Part shown: positions 7,905 through 15,560 of the stretch, one piece after another | Layout of the letters: each line of letters opens with the position of its first letter | How positions within the stretch are numbered: the stretch's first letter is position 1 | NCBI GenBank assembly: GCA_023433775.1 | Contig: JAEYTY010000076.1 | Coordinates: 1-29,048, forward strand | Source: Pseudomonadota bacterium | Lineage (GTDB): Bacteria; Pseudomonadota; Alphaproteobacteria; Rhizobiales; Devosiaceae | Reading direction: 5' to 3' | DNA length: 29,048 bases | Translations under genes and position numbers: made by a program | The notes under the pieces: generated by a model | What the model saw: the letters and a program-made list of their open reading frames with translations, nothing else | Databases searched by the model: none | What the model was told of the DNA's origin: nothing

Positions 7905-8573
7905 TCATGCCACCTGCTTGAGCATGGACGCAAACAGCGCCCGTCCATCATCGCCGCCATGAGCGGCTTCGATCAGGTTTTCCGGATGCGGCATCAGGCC
8001 AAGCACGTTCTTGTGCTGGTTGAACACGCCGGCAATGTCGTTGATCGAACCATTGGGATTGGTGCCCTCGGCATAGCGGAAGGCCACGCCGCCTTCGCCT
8101 TCCAGCCGAGCCAGCGTTTCCGCGTCGGCGAAATAATTGCCATCGTGATGGGCCACAGGGCAGCGGATGATCTGACCCTGTGTGTAGCCACGGGTGAAGT
8201 CGGTGTCGGCATTGACGACTTCGAGCTTCACTTCCCGGCAGACGAATTTCAGCGACGTATTGCGCATCAGCGCGCCGGGCAGCATTCCGGCCTCGATCAG
8301 GATCTGGAAGCCATTGCAGACGCCCAGCACCCGCACACCTTTGTCAGCGCGCTCGCGCACCTTGTCCATGATGGGGGAGCGGGCCGCGATGGCGCCGCAG
8401 CGCAGATAGTCGCCATAGGAGAAGCCGCCGGGGATCACGATCAGGTCGACATCGGGAATATCGGCGTCCTGGTGCCAGACCACAGCGGGGGCTACGCCGC
8501 CGATTTTGGTCAGCGCCGCGATCATGTCGCGGTCGCGGTTCAGTCCCGGAAACACGATGACAGCGGCCTTCAT
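7905..8573 (-). CDS. purQ: Phosphoribosylformylglycinamidine synthase subunit PurQ (glutaminase)
   Basis: A 222-residue class I glutamine amidotransferase, standard length for PurQ. It hydrolyses glutamine and passes ammonia to PurL in the PurLQS complex. The nucleophile Cys86 lies in VLGVCNGFQIL, and the other catalytic residues His196 and Glu198 lie in GLMPHPENL. The early segment IPGGFSYGDYLRCGAI (residues 47-62) forms the oxyanion region typical of PurQ. A GAGGA ribosome binding site is 8 bases before the ATG. An acyltransferase gene lies upstream, where purS usually sits directly, and a membrane protein gene follows with a one-base gap before purL. Confidence 0.98.
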   Translation of the reverse strand: MKAAVIVFPGLNRDRDMIAALTKIGGVAPAVVWHQDADIPDVDLIVIPGGFSYGDYLRCGAIAARSPIMDKVRERADKGVRVLGVCNGFQILIEAGMLPGALMRNTSLKFVCREVKLEVVNADTDFTRGYTQGQIIRCPVAHHDGNYFADAETLARLEGEGGVAFRYAEGTNPNGSINDIAGVFNQHKNVLGLMPHPENLIEAAHGGDDGRALFASMLKQVA

Positions 8574-8684
8574 CGGTCAATCCTCATTCTGTCAGGAGTT
8601 GCGCGAGGTCCTTGTGGTGAGTCTTGGGCAAAAACGCAAGTGTCTGCTGTGCGGAACGCTGGAAAACCGGCCCTGTCAGACCAA

Positions 8685-9773
8685 TTATTCGGCAGCCGCC
8701 GGTGCAGGCTGCACGCTGGTGCGCGTGCCCGGCAGATGCGCCCAGGCGGGCCGCTCGAAGAGGAAGCGGCCAAAGCCGGTTTTCCGGACCAACCACCACA
8801 GCACGAGCGGCGAAATAATCGCCACGGCCATAGTGATCAGGCTGACGAGATTAGCGTCCTCCAACCCAACCGCCAACAGCAGCGTGCGGGCAATGCCCAT
8901 GGGCAGGACGAAGGCGACATAGATGATGAGGGACTTTTCGCCCAGCCAGCGCAGCCAGTTCATCCATGGCACGCGCACCAGCAGCGCCGCTGCGATACAG
9001 ATTGCCGCCGCTCCAGCCAGCGCTAGCACGAGGTGCAGCCCGGGCAGGGCGGCCCAGCCCATCTGGATATGCACCGGGTCCATGCGGAAGCCGGGTGAAA
9101 ACACCAGAACAGCGTTGACGATTGCCCAGGCAACCAGCACGCCGGTGGCCGCCATTGCGTGGTTCTGCGCCCAATCCGCCAGCTTGAAAATCTGAGGGGC
9201 GAACACCGCGCCGGCATAGAAATAGACGAAATATTCGGCGAACTGGTCGACGAGATAGCTGCCCGTATGGATCGGCAGCATCTGCAGCGCTGCGGCTGCA
9301 ATCAGCACGGCCCAGTGCGGCGCCTTTGCCTGGTGCAGCAGCTTGGACACCAGGCCGAATACCCCCAGCATGTAGATGAACCACAGCACGCCATAGGGCG
9401 AGACAATCGCGGAGGCCAATGCGCCAAGTGCGCCGGATGGATCGCGCCCGATGAGTGCCACTTTGAAGACAATGTGGATGACGGCCCAGAGCACGTAAAA
9501 ATAGAAGTAGTGCACCACGCGCCGGTCGAGGAAGGTCCTCCAGGGTCGCGCGACCACCAGGCTCAGGAACAGGCCGGAAAGCAGGAAGAATTCCGGCATC
9601 CGGAATGGCATGGCGAATGCCATGATCCAGTGCAGGAAGCCGATATTTCCGGTGTCCTCACCAACACTGGCGGCGCAATACATGGCGACGACGAGAAAGA
9701 TCGACAGGCCCTTGGCCATGTCCACCCATTCCAAACGCTGCTTTTGCAATGCCACCGTTCTGCTCCGCCTCAT
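8685..9773 (-). CDS. Acyltransferase-3 family membrane protein
   Basis: A 362-residue protein with about ten membrane helices. It opens with RLEWVDMAKGLSIFLVV, the characteristic N-terminus of acyltransferase-3 proteins, where the segment leading into helix 1 normally has the pattern D-xx-KG. A second family feature, the arginine in MPFRMPEFFLLSGLF, follows near residue 57. These inner-membrane enzymes move acyl groups, such as acetyl or succinyl, onto sugars of exopolysaccharide, LPS or glucans. The acceptor cannot be read from the sequence. The start is uncertain: the ATG at 9773 lacks a clear site, whereas a GTG six codons later has GCGGAG 7 bases upstream. The gene lies between purS and purQ, an unusual place for a cell-surface enzyme. 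Confidence 0.82.
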   Translation of the reverse strand: MRRSRTVALQKQRLEWVDMAKGLSIFLVVAMYCAASVGEDTGNIGFLHWIMAFAMPFRMPEFFLLSGLFLSLVVARPWRTFLDRRVVHYFYFYVLWAVIHIVFKVALIGRDPSGALGALASAIVSPYGVLWFIYMLGVFGLVSKLLHQAKAPHWAVLIAAAALQMLPIHTGSYLVDQFAEYFVYFYAGAVFAPQIFKLADWAQNHAMAATGVLVAWAIVNAVLVFSPGFRMDPVHIQMGWAALPGLHLVLALAGAAAICIAAALLVRVPWMNWLRWLGEKSLIIYVAFVLPMGIARTLLLAVGLEDANLVSLITMAVAIISPLVLWWLVRKTGFGRFLFERPAWAHLPGTRTSVQPAPAAAE

Positions 9774-9876
9774 GCATTTTTGCGCACAATAGGACGGACA
9801 TCCTCCCTGCCGGTTAAAATCGGCGCAGGGCGGAACGGAATTGCAGAAAAGGTGAGGAATTACCTAAGCGCGCGGC

Positions 9877-9960
9877 TCAGATTGGAACCGATGCATAGGC
9901 TGCAAAAAGCAGGCCGAGGGAGGCGAAGAACAGAACAGAAAGGCCGAGTGTTTTACGCAT
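9877..9960 (-). CDS. Possible 27-residue single-helix membrane peptide
   Basis: A 28-codon reading frame (ATG at 9958-9960, TGA at 9877-9879) encodes a peptide starting MRKTLGLSVLFFASLG and ending in VPI. It has two basic residues at the N-terminus followed by an almost unbroken hydrophobic stretch of about 20 residues, as in small single-pass membrane proteins. The ribosome binding site is weak (AGGA about 10 bases upstream). It fills the otherwise gene-free gap between purS and the acyltransferase gene. No homologue is recognised. It could equally be a chance frame. Confidence 0.4.
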   Translation of the reverse strand: MRKTLGLSVLFFASLGLLFAAYASVPI

Positions 9961-10015
9961 AGGTGTCGTGTCCTGCGCCGAAATCTGGCGCGACAAAGAG
10001 TATGATCCGAAGACC

Positions 10016-10258
10016 TTAATGGGTGATTTCGATCGAGTAGTTTTCGATCACGGTGTTGGCAAGCAGCTTATCGCACATTTGCTGTAGCTGAGAACGTGCC
10101 GCCTGCTCATCGGTTCCCTCGAGGACAAGGTCAAAAACCTTTCCCTGGCGAACGCCGCGAACGCCGGCAAAGCCTAGCGTTGCCAGCGAGCCTTCGATGG
10201 CCTGGCCCTGGGGGTCGAGAACGCCGTTTTTGAGCGTGACAGTGACGCGCGCTTTCAT
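10016..10258 (-). CDS. purS: Phosphoribosylformylglycinamidine synthase subunit PurS
   Basis: An 80-residue protein of the PurS family, the small structural subunit that joins PurL and PurQ into the active FGAM synthase. Typical features are the N-terminal strand KARVTVTLKNGVLDPQGQAI (residues 2-21), the central VRQGKVFDLVL near residues 36-46, and a C-terminal CDKLLANTVIENYSIEI. The ATG at 10258 is preferred over the in-frame TTG one codon earlier because it gives the canonical N-terminus. It starts 12 bases after the purC stop codon, with AGGGCAGG just upstream, so purC and purS are almost certainly cotranscribed. Confidence 0.96.
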   Translation of the reverse strand: MKARVTVTLKNGVLDPQGQAIEGSLATLGFAGVRGVRQGKVFDLVLEGTDEQAARSQLQQMCDKLLANTVIENYSIEITH

Positions 10259-10270
10259 CAAATGCCTGCC

Positions 10271-11035
10271 CTACTGCACGAGGCGCGGACCAGTGGTCAG
10301 CGCATTGTCATTTTCAACGAGGATGCCAAGACGCTGCGCGACTTCGCGATAGTTCTCGATCAGCCCGCCAAGGTTTTCGCGGAAGCGATCCTTGTCCATC
10401 TTGTTGCGGGTCTTGATATCCCAGAGGCGGCAGCTATCGGGGCTGATTTCGTCAGCCAGCACGATGCGCATCAGATCGCCTTCATAGAGGCGGCCGCATT
10501 CGATCTTGAAGTCCACCAGCTGGATGCCAACGCCCATGAACAGGCCGGTCATGAAATCATTGACGCGGATGGCCAGGCTCATGATGTCGTCGAGTTCGGC
10601 AGGTGTGGCCCAGCCAAAGGCGGTGATGTGCTCTTCGGACACCATTGGATCGTGCAGGGCGTCGTCCTTGTAGCAGAATTCGATGATCGAGCGCGGCAGC
10701 TGCGTGCCCGGCTCAAGGCCGAGGCGCTTGCAGAGCGAGCCTGCAGCATAATTGCGCACGATGATTTCGAGCGGGATGATCTCGACTTCCTTGATCAGCT
10801 GCTCGCGCATATTGATGCGGCGCAGGAAGTGGGTCGGAATACCCATGGAATTGAGCTTGGTGAACACGAATTCTGAAATTCGGTTGTTCAGAACGCCCTT
10901 GCCGTCGATGACTTCATGACGGGCGCCATCTCCGGCCGTCGTGTCGTCCTTGAAATACTGCACCAGAGTGCCAGGCTCGGGACCCTCAAACAGGATCTTT
11001 GCCTTGCCCTCGTAGATTTTGCGTCGACGGTTCAT
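10271..11035 (-). CDS. purC: Phosphoribosylaminoimidazole-succinocarboxamide synthase (SAICAR synthetase)
   Basis: A 254-residue protein from the ATG at 11033-11035. It joins CAIR and aspartate with ATP to give SAICAR in purine synthesis. The start gives the usual N-terminus NRRRKIYEGKAKILFEGPE with the ATP-binding EGKAKIL. Later come the signature segments VEIIPLEIIVRNYAAGS and LVDFKIECGR, and LADEISPDSCRLWD. The frame is open for another 24 codons upstream, but that extension is not conserved in character and was left out. It is the first gene of the minus-strand pur run, and its promoter should lie in the 208-base divergent region shared with the DUF1476 gene. Confidence 0.97.
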   Translation of the reverse strand: MNRRRKIYEGKAKILFEGPEPGTLVQYFKDDTTAGDGARHEVIDGKGVLNNRISEFVFTKLNSMGIPTHFLRRINMREQLIKEVEIIPLEIIVRNYAAGSLCKRLGLEPGTQLPRSIIEFCYKDDALHDPMVSEEHITAFGWATPAELDDIMSLAIRVNDFMTGLFMGVGIQLVDFKIECGRLYEGDLMRIVLADEISPDSCRLWDIKTRNKMDKDRFRENLGGLIENYREVAQRLGILVENDNALTTGPRLVQ

Positions 11036-11243
11036 CAGGGAATCCGCTGCCATGGAGTGAGGTATCGGTTGGGCCGCTTCATGCGCCAGATTGGCACAAA
11101 AATGCAAGCTCTTTTGCAGGGCTGAAAGGGCGGCGGCTTGCGGTCGCAGGCGCGGCCTCGCCGTTGATTTGCGCCCGCGAACCGCCTATGTCCAATCGCA
11201 GAGCCGGTTGGACGGCGCCATATGAAGCCACACGGGAGAAACC
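11036..11243. promoter_or_regulatory. Divergent intergenic region between purC and the zeta-subunit gene
   Basis: Two genes diverge from this 208-base stretch, so it must hold promoters for both directions. I could not pick out convincing -35/-10 pairs or a PurR-like palindrome by eye. No further gene is supported here. Confidence 0.45.
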
Positions 11244-11567
11244 ATGAGCGGGTTCGACGAACGCAAGAAGGGCCAGGAAGCCAAGTTTACCTTCGACGCC
11301 GAGAAGAAGTTCCGGGCCGAAGCGCGCCGCAACAAACTGTTGGGCCTGTGGGCTGCCGAGCTGATGAGCCTGTCGGGCGAAGAGGCCAAGGCCTATGCTG
11401 CCGAAGTTGTGGCTTCTGATTTTGAAGAGGCCGGCGACGAGGACGTGTTCCGCAAGGTTTCCGGTGATCTCAAGGCCAAGGGCATCGATGTCGGGGACGA
11501 AACGATTCGTCAGAAGATGCTGACCCTCTCTGCCGTCGCCAGTGAGCAGATCGCCAACGAAGGCTGA
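11244..11567 (+). CDS. DUF1476 protein, zeta-type F1-ATPase inhibitor
   Basis: A 107-residue, highly charged, helical protein matching the DUF1476 family. The Paracoccus denitrificans member of this family is the zeta subunit, which inhibits ATP hydrolysis by the F1Fo-ATP synthase. The N-terminal inhibitory region MSGFDERKKGQEAKFTFDAE leads into EKKFRAEARRNKLLGLWAAELM (about residues 20-40), followed by a four-helix core with DFEEAGDEDVFRKV near residues 54-67. The sequence before the ATG gives GGGAGAAACC, an acceptable ribosome binding site. It is a single-gene unit: divergent from purC and closed by an intrinsic terminator. Length and motifs are complete. Confidence 0.93.
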   Translation: MSGFDERKKGQEAKFTFDAEKKFRAEARRNKLLGLWAAELMSLSGEEAKAYAAEVVASDFEEAGDEDVFRKVSGDLKAKGIDVGDETIRQKMLTLSAVASEQIANEG

Positions 11568-11587
11568 TCTGCCGGTTTCCGTATTTT

Positions 11588-11621
11588 GAAGCGCCGCGGC
11601 CAAAGGGCAGTGCGGCGCTTC
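11588..11621 (+). terminator. Intrinsic terminator after the zeta-subunit gene
   Basis: Arms 11588-11597 and 11612-11621 form a perfect 10-base-pair GC-rich stem around a 14-base loop. A T-rich run (TTCTATTTT) follows, 20 bases past the stop codon. This is a strong candidate for Rho-independent termination on the plus strand. Confidence 0.8.
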
Positions 11622-11850
11622 TTCTATTTTATGTGGCGCATCGGTCACACGAACGCGCCGTCGCCAATTTTGCGCCGCGCGTTCTTATTTGTGCCGCAAA
11701 TTCTGTGCAGCTCACATTGCCAGGTTTGGAACTTTCCCCGACAATTGCGGTGAGCCGGCATGGTTCACAAGGCGTTGACACATATTGTGGTCCAATTGGC
11801 AGCAATGTTATCGCGCTTCGTGTCGGCGGGTGAACTGTTGGGATGGCTCA

Positions 11851-13110
11851 ATGCGAGTGAATCGACGTAAATTTCTGGGGTCCATGGCCTTTGTTGGTGC
11901 CAGCGCGGTCTTGCCGGCGCGCGCGCAGCAGGGCGAGTCGATCTGGGACATGATGGCGCGCAATACCATGCTGCGCGACGCTGACAGGGGCGGCAATACG
12001 GCTGCCGCCGAAGCCCTCATCGCGACCAACGAGCCGATTCTGTCCTACGACACTGCCCACAATCTTCAGCTTGCCATTTCCCAGTACGAGCCCTTCGTGG
12101 CCGCTGGTGGCTGGGAGGAGGTTCCGCAGCAGGCCTATGGTGCGATGCTTGGTCACTCCAAGCCCGCCATCGTCGCGCTCAAGCGCCGGCTGATTTCCTC
12201 GAGCGACATGCCGCTGGTCGAATATGCCAATGAACTGTTCGACGGCGAAACCGACCGTGCGGTTCGTACCTTCCAGGCGCGCCATGGTCTTGTGGTGAAC
12301 GGGCAGGTGGATGAGGCGACCTGGTATGCCTTGAACGTGCCTGCGGCGACGCGCCTGCAGCAGCTCTATCTCAATTTCACCCGCGTTCAGAACATGGCGT
12401 CGTCGCTGAACCCGCGCTATGTCGTGGTCAATATTCCGGCCGCAACCATTGAAGCGGTCAATGACGGCATGGTCGAGCAGCGTCATACTGCGGTTGTCGG
12501 TCGCGTCGAACGCGCCACCCCGATCATGGCCTCCAAGATCAGCCAGATCAATTTCAATCCCTATTGGCATGTGCCCAAGTCGCTGGTTCGCCAGGACCTG
12601 ACCAAGTACATGATCGAAAATCCCAACTACCTGACCGAACAGAATATTTTCATTTATGACGGTTCGGGCAACAAGGTCGATCCATCCACGATCAACTGGT
12701 CCAATATCAGCGATGCTGAAGTGAACTACATGTATCGGCAGGAGCCTGGCGCGGCCAACTCCATGGGGCACTGCAAGATCAATTTCTACAATCCCTACGA
12801 TTGCTATCTGCACGATACGCCATCAAAGGCGCTGTTCGGCGAAAACGCTCGCTTCCACTCCTCGGGCTGTGTCCGCGTCGATGGGGTCAATCAGCTCGTC
12901 AATTGGCTTCTGCGCGACAATGGCGACTGGGACCAGAACAAGGTGGATGCCACCTTTGCCTCGCTCGAACGCCTCGATGTCGAGTGCAAGGCGCGCGTGC
13001 CGATCCACACCACCTACATCACCGCCTGGGCCAACCGTCAGGGCACGGTCAGCTTCCGCGATGACGTCTATAATTTTGACGCGCAGGGCAAGGTCGTCTT
13101 CGAAGGCTGA
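11851..13110 (+). CDS. Secreted L,D-transpeptidase (YcbB-like) with Tat-type signal
   Basis: A 419-residue exported enzyme that cross-links or modifies peptidoglycan through meso-diaminopimelate. The catalytic YkuD motif is HSSGCVRV, with His336 and Cys340. A peptidoglycan-binding domain lies near residues 130-163 (FDGETDRAVRTFQARHGL). The domain order and large size fit the YcbB/LdtD-like group. The chosen ATG at 11851 gives VNRRKFLGSMAF, a twin-arginine-like motif, then a hydrophobic stretch and a likely cleavage after ALPARA-type residues at 21-25. The longer in-frame start at 11785 would bury this signal behind 22 unrelated residues. It is a single-gene unit with a strong terminator. Tat use is inferred from the RR motif. 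Confidence 0.92.
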   Translation: MRVNRRKFLGSMAFVGASAVLPARAQQGESIWDMMARNTMLRDADRGGNTAAAEALIATNEPILSYDTAHNLQLAISQYEPFVAAGGWEEVPQQAYGAMLGHSKPAIVALKRRLISSSDMPLVEYANELFDGETDRAVRTFQARHGLVVNGQVDEATWYALNVPAATRLQQLYLNFTRVQNMASSLNPRYVVVNIPAATIEAVNDGMVEQRHTAVVGRVERATPIMASKISQINFNPYWHVPKSLVRQDLTKYMIENPNYLTEQNIFIYDGSGNKVDPSTINWSNISDAEVNYMYRQEPGAANSMGHCKINFYNPYDCYLHDTPSKALFGENARFHSSGCVRVDGVNQLVNWLLRDNGDWDQNKVDATFASLERLDVECKARVPIHTTYITAWANRQGTVSFRDDVYNFDAQGKVVFEG

Positions 13111-13134
13111 TCTGTCGCGCTTCACGCGCTTCTA

Positions 13135-13173
13135 GAGGCGCCTTCCTTCCGGGAAGGCGCCTCAGCTTTTTTT
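13135..13173 (+). terminator. Intrinsic terminator after the L,D-transpeptidase gene
   Basis: A perfect 12-base-pair stem is made by 13135-13146 and 13152-13163, with a 5-base loop and a run of seven T residues at 13167-13173. It starts 25 bases after the stop codon. This is the clearest terminator in the window. Confidence 0.92.
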
Positions 13174-13214
13174 AAGCCAGAATCCTGCTAGACTTCAGCA
13201 CAATGGAGGTGCTG

Positions 13215-13424
13215 ATGGCCGAAGGCGATGTTCTGTTCGAGTTCATGCAGGTGGGCCAGCAGATGCGCGTCGCGGCAATCGACGGGGCAACGGGCACCGA
13301 GGTCGTTGTCATCGCCCCCCTGAAGGCAACCAAATTGCAGATGCAGCAGGTGGCTATGGCCAAGCTGCGCAAAAAAATGGCGGCGGGTCTGCCGCCAGAC
13401 CCGCCGCCCAAGAAATACGCTTAA
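13215..13424 (+). CDS. Small DUF6898-like hypothetical protein
   Basis: A 69-residue protein. The start at 13215 (MAEGDVLFEF) is chosen because GGAGGTGCTG sits directly before it; the in-frame ATG at 13203 overlaps that ribosome binding site. The core pattern VLFEFMQVGQQMRVAAIDGATGTEVVVIAP looks like the DUF6898 family of small alphaproteobacterial proteins, in which a short beta-sheet unit carries an AIDxxTGxEV signature. A helix rich in Gln, Met and Lys follows and ends in a proline-rich tail. It lies just after a terminator, so it should have its own promoter. It converges on the BA14K-like gene with only three bases between stop codons. Function is unknown. Confidence 0.7.
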   Translation: MAEGDVLFEFMQVGQQMRVAAIDGATGTEVVVIAPLKATKLQMQQVAMAKLRKKMAAGLPPDPPPKKYA

Positions 13425-13427
13425 GCT

Positions 13428-13871
13428 CTAGAGATTGCAGCGGTGACGGATGCCGTCAAAGCCGAGGAACGTGTCGCTGCGCTCATCATAAGATTTGTAG
13501 CGGGCATAGCACCGGGCCACATGGCCATTGTCCACGCGCCCGATAGTGGCGTTTGAACTTCTGCTATTATTGCTGCTGTTGGCCGCCGCGCCCGCGATGA
13601 TGGCGCCAATGGCAAAACCGAAAATGCCGGCCACGAGCGGGTCGAGATCGTTGCGGTTGCGGTAGTAGAAATTGTCGTAGTCGCGATCGCTCCAATAGCC
13701 ATCATAATAGCCACGGCAATCCCAATCGTGCGGGTAGCGCTCGCAATAGGTCTGCACCACGCGCTGGCGCTGTCCGAAACTCAGCGTGACGTCTTGGGCC
13801 TGCACAGGCACAAAACTCGAAATAGACATAAGACCGGTCAAGGCCAGAGCCGTTATCTGCTTTGCAAACAT
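13428..13871 (-). CDS. Secreted BA14K-like protein
   Basis: A 147-residue exported protein. The ATG at 13869-13871 is preferred over the one at 13898 because GAGGGGGA lies 7 bases upstream and it gives a clean signal peptide (FAKQITALALTGLMSISSF), with likely cleavage after VQA near residue 25. The middle is unusually rich in Tyr, Asp, Arg and Asn (GYWSDRDYDNFYYRNRND), then a glycine/alanine-rich hydrophobic segment near residues 78-96. The C-terminus, HVARCYARYKSYDERSDTFL and then RHRC, matches the BA14K domain first known from a Brucella immunoreactive protein. Several cysteines may form disulfides outside the cytoplasm. The exact role is unknown; carbohydrate binding has been proposed for the family. 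Confidence 0.82.
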   Translation of the reverse strand: MFAKQITALALTGLMSISSFVPVQAQDVTLSFGQRQRVVQTYCERYPHDWDCRGYYDGYWSDRDYDNFYYRNRNDLDPLVAGIFGFAIGAIIAGAAANSSNNSRSSNATIGRVDNGHVARCYARYKSYDERSDTFLGFDGIRHRCNL

Positions 13872-14020
13872 TTCAGAATCCCCCTCGAATGACTGCATGA
13901 AAGCCAGTTCATATTATTCAATACGAGTGTAGGAACAGTTTTCGCGGCTGGTGAACAAAACCTGCCGCCAAACCATCAACTGCAATCTTTCGCTGTCGCA
14001 GCGGATGTCAGCCTTGCCAC

Positions 14021-14049
14021 TTCACATCCGGGAAAGTTTGGGCCATATT
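14021..14049 (+). promoter_or_regulatory. Predicted sigma-70-type promoter of glyA and its riboswitch
   Basis: TTCACA (14021-14026) and CATATT (14044-14049) are separated by exactly 17 bases. The expected transcription start, about 7 bases further on, falls at the first base of riboswitch stem P1 (14056). The match is 5 of 6 and 4 of 6 to consensus; the spacing and fit to the RNA start are the stronger argument. Confidence 0.5.
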
Positions 14050-14055
14050 CCGCCC

Positions 14056-14130
14056 GTTCGCGCGACTGGCGAGAAGAGATGGGCAACCATCGGGGAACGC
14101 GAACCTTGTAGAGCCGCTCGCCTGGGCACC
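14056..14130 (+). ncRNA. ZTP riboswitch (pfl motif) leading glyA
   Basis: The RNA follows the ZTP/ZMP riboswitch plan. P1 pairs 14056-14062 with 14098-14104 (perfect 7 base pairs). The internal loop begins CGACTGGCGAGAA, and P2 pairs 14078-14082 with 14087-14091 under a GCAA tetraloop, followed by CGGGGAA. The conserved 3' part GCCGCTCGCCTGGGCA (14113-14128) has GCC/GGC pairing (14113-14115 with 14125-14127), and its CGCC (14119-14122) can form the pseudoknot with GGCG (14068-14071). This class binds ZTP or ZMP, signs of 10-formyl-tetrahydrofolate shortage, and typically activates folate genes such as glyA. Confidence 0.92.
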
Positions 14131-14253
14131 CAACCGCAGATCGGGCAGCCCCATGCACCCAGAACTTTCGCATGGCCTTGGAATCGCTGTTTGCAGCGTG
14201 ATATGGCCTTCGAGCATAACTGCCCGTATCGCATTCCACGAGGTTACCCTTCG
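14131..14253 (+). promoter_or_regulatory. Probable expression platform of the ZTP riboswitch
   Basis: Between the aptamer and glyA are hairpin candidates CCATGC/GCATGG (14151-14156 with 14170-14175) and a long-range pair CGGGCAG/CTGCCCG (near 14142 and 14220). There is no stem followed by a T run, so control of translation is more likely than termination. The glyA ribosome binding site is GAGG near 14240. Confidence 0.4.
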
Positions 14254-15540
14254 ATGAGCACACCGCTCTTTCCGAATTTCTTTTCCAACTCGGTCGCTCA
14301 GACCGATCCGGAACTGGCCGCCGCCATTGGCGATGAGCTGGGTCGCCAGCAGGGCGAGATCGAACTGATCGCTTCCGAAAACATCGTTTCGCAGGCGGTT
14401 CTGGAAGCCCAGGGTTCGGTGCTGACCAACAAATATGCCGAAGGCTATCCCGGCAAGCGCTATTATGGCGGCTGCCAATATGTGGACGTCGCCGAAACGC
14501 TGGCTATCGAGCGCGCCAAGCAGCTCTTTGGCGTTGCCTATGCCAATGTTCAGCCCAATTCTGGTTCGCAGGCCAACCAGGGCGTCTATCAGGCGCTGAT
14601 CCAGCCCGGTGACACCATTCTCGGCATGTCGCTGGACGCTGGTGGTCACCTGACCCATGGCGCCAAGCCCAACCAGTCCGGCAAGTGGTTCAATGCCATT
14701 CAATATGGCCTGCGCAAGCAGGATGGTCTGGTCGATATGGATCAGGTCCGCAGCCTTGCGCGCGAGCACAAGCCCAAGATGATCATTGCCGGTTTTTCGG
14801 CCTATTCGCGCGTCATGGATTGGGCGGCGTTCCGCGCCATTGCCGATGAAGTCGGGGCGATCCTCTTCGTCGACATGGCCCACGTGGCAGGTCTCGTAGC
14901 GGGCGGCGTCTATCCGAGCCCGTTCCCGCACGCCCATGTTGCCACCACAACCACCCACAAGACCCTTCGCGGTCCCCGTGGCGGCCTGATCCTCACCAAT
15001 GACGAGGACATCGCCAAGAAGATCAATTCGGCCATCTTCCCAGGCATCCAGGGCGGGCCGCTGATGCATGTCATCGCCGCCAAAGCCGTTGCCTTCAAGG
15101 AAGCGCTGTCGCCTGAGTTCAAGACTTATGCCGCCCAGGTCGTTGCCAATGCCAAGGTGCTGGCCGACACTCTGGTCAAGGGTGGCGTGGATATTGTTTC
15201 GGGCGGAACCGACAATCACCTCATGCTGGTCGATCTTCGCCCCAAGGGCCTGACCGGCAAAGCAACCGAGGCTGCCCTCGGTCGCGCCCATATCACCTGC
15301 AACAAGAATGCCGTGCCCTTCGATCCGGAAAAGCCGGCCATCACCTCCGGCGTGCGCCTCGGCACCCCGGCTGGCACGTCGCGTGGTTTTGGCGAAGCCG
15401 AATTCAAGCTGGTTGGCGAGCTGATCATCGAAGTGCTCGATGGTCTCAAGACCAATGGCGAAAACAATAATGGTGCGGTTGAAGCCTCGGTTCGTGACCG
15501 GGTCAAAGCCCTCACCGACCGGTTCCCCATTTACGGCTAA
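14254..15540 (+). CDS. glyA: Serine hydroxymethyltransferase
   Basis: A 428-residue PLP enzyme that interconverts serine and glycine while loading tetrahydrofolate with a one-carbon unit. Visible motifs are IELIASENIVSQAV near residues 30-43, KYAEGYPGKRYYGGCQYVD near 58-76, and the PLP-lysine segment TTTTHKTLRGPRGG near residues 230-243. The ATG at 14254 gives the canonical N-terminus; the frame stays open for 101 codons upstream, but that stretch is the promoter and riboswitch, not protein. The gene is therefore the first of a plus-strand unit controlled by ZTP/ZMP. nrdR follows 20 bases later and may be cotranscribed. Confidence 0.98.
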   Translation: MSTPLFPNFFSNSVAQTDPELAAAIGDELGRQQGEIELIASENIVSQAVLEAQGSVLTNKYAEGYPGKRYYGGCQYVDVAETLAIERAKQLFGVAYANVQPNSGSQANQGVYQALIQPGDTILGMSLDAGGHLTHGAKPNQSGKWFNAIQYGLRKQDGLVDMDQVRSLAREHKPKMIIAGFSAYSRVMDWAAFRAIADEVGAILFVDMAHVAGLVAGGVYPSPFPHAHVATTTTHKTLRGPRGGLILTNDEDIAKKINSAIFPGIQGGPLMHVIAAKAVAFKEALSPEFKTYAAQVVANAKVLADTLVKGGVDIVSGGTDNHLMLVDLRPKGLTGKATEAALGRAHITCNKNAVPFDPEKPAITSGVRLGTPAGTSRGFGEAEFKLVGELIIEVLDGLKTNGENNNGAVEASVRDRVKALTDRFPIYG

Positions 15541-15560
15541 CGCGAAGGTCAACGCGCACA

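Noticed and set aside
11775..11780. TTGACA upstream of the L,D-transpeptidase gene as a promoter
   Set aside because: The -35 match is perfect, but no acceptable -10 hexamer lies 16-18 bases downstream.
13951..14253. A 101-residue N-terminal extension of GlyA
   Set aside because: The region holds the promoter and the ZTP riboswitch; GlyA proteins start near the MSTPLFPNFF segment, and a GAGG site precedes that ATG.
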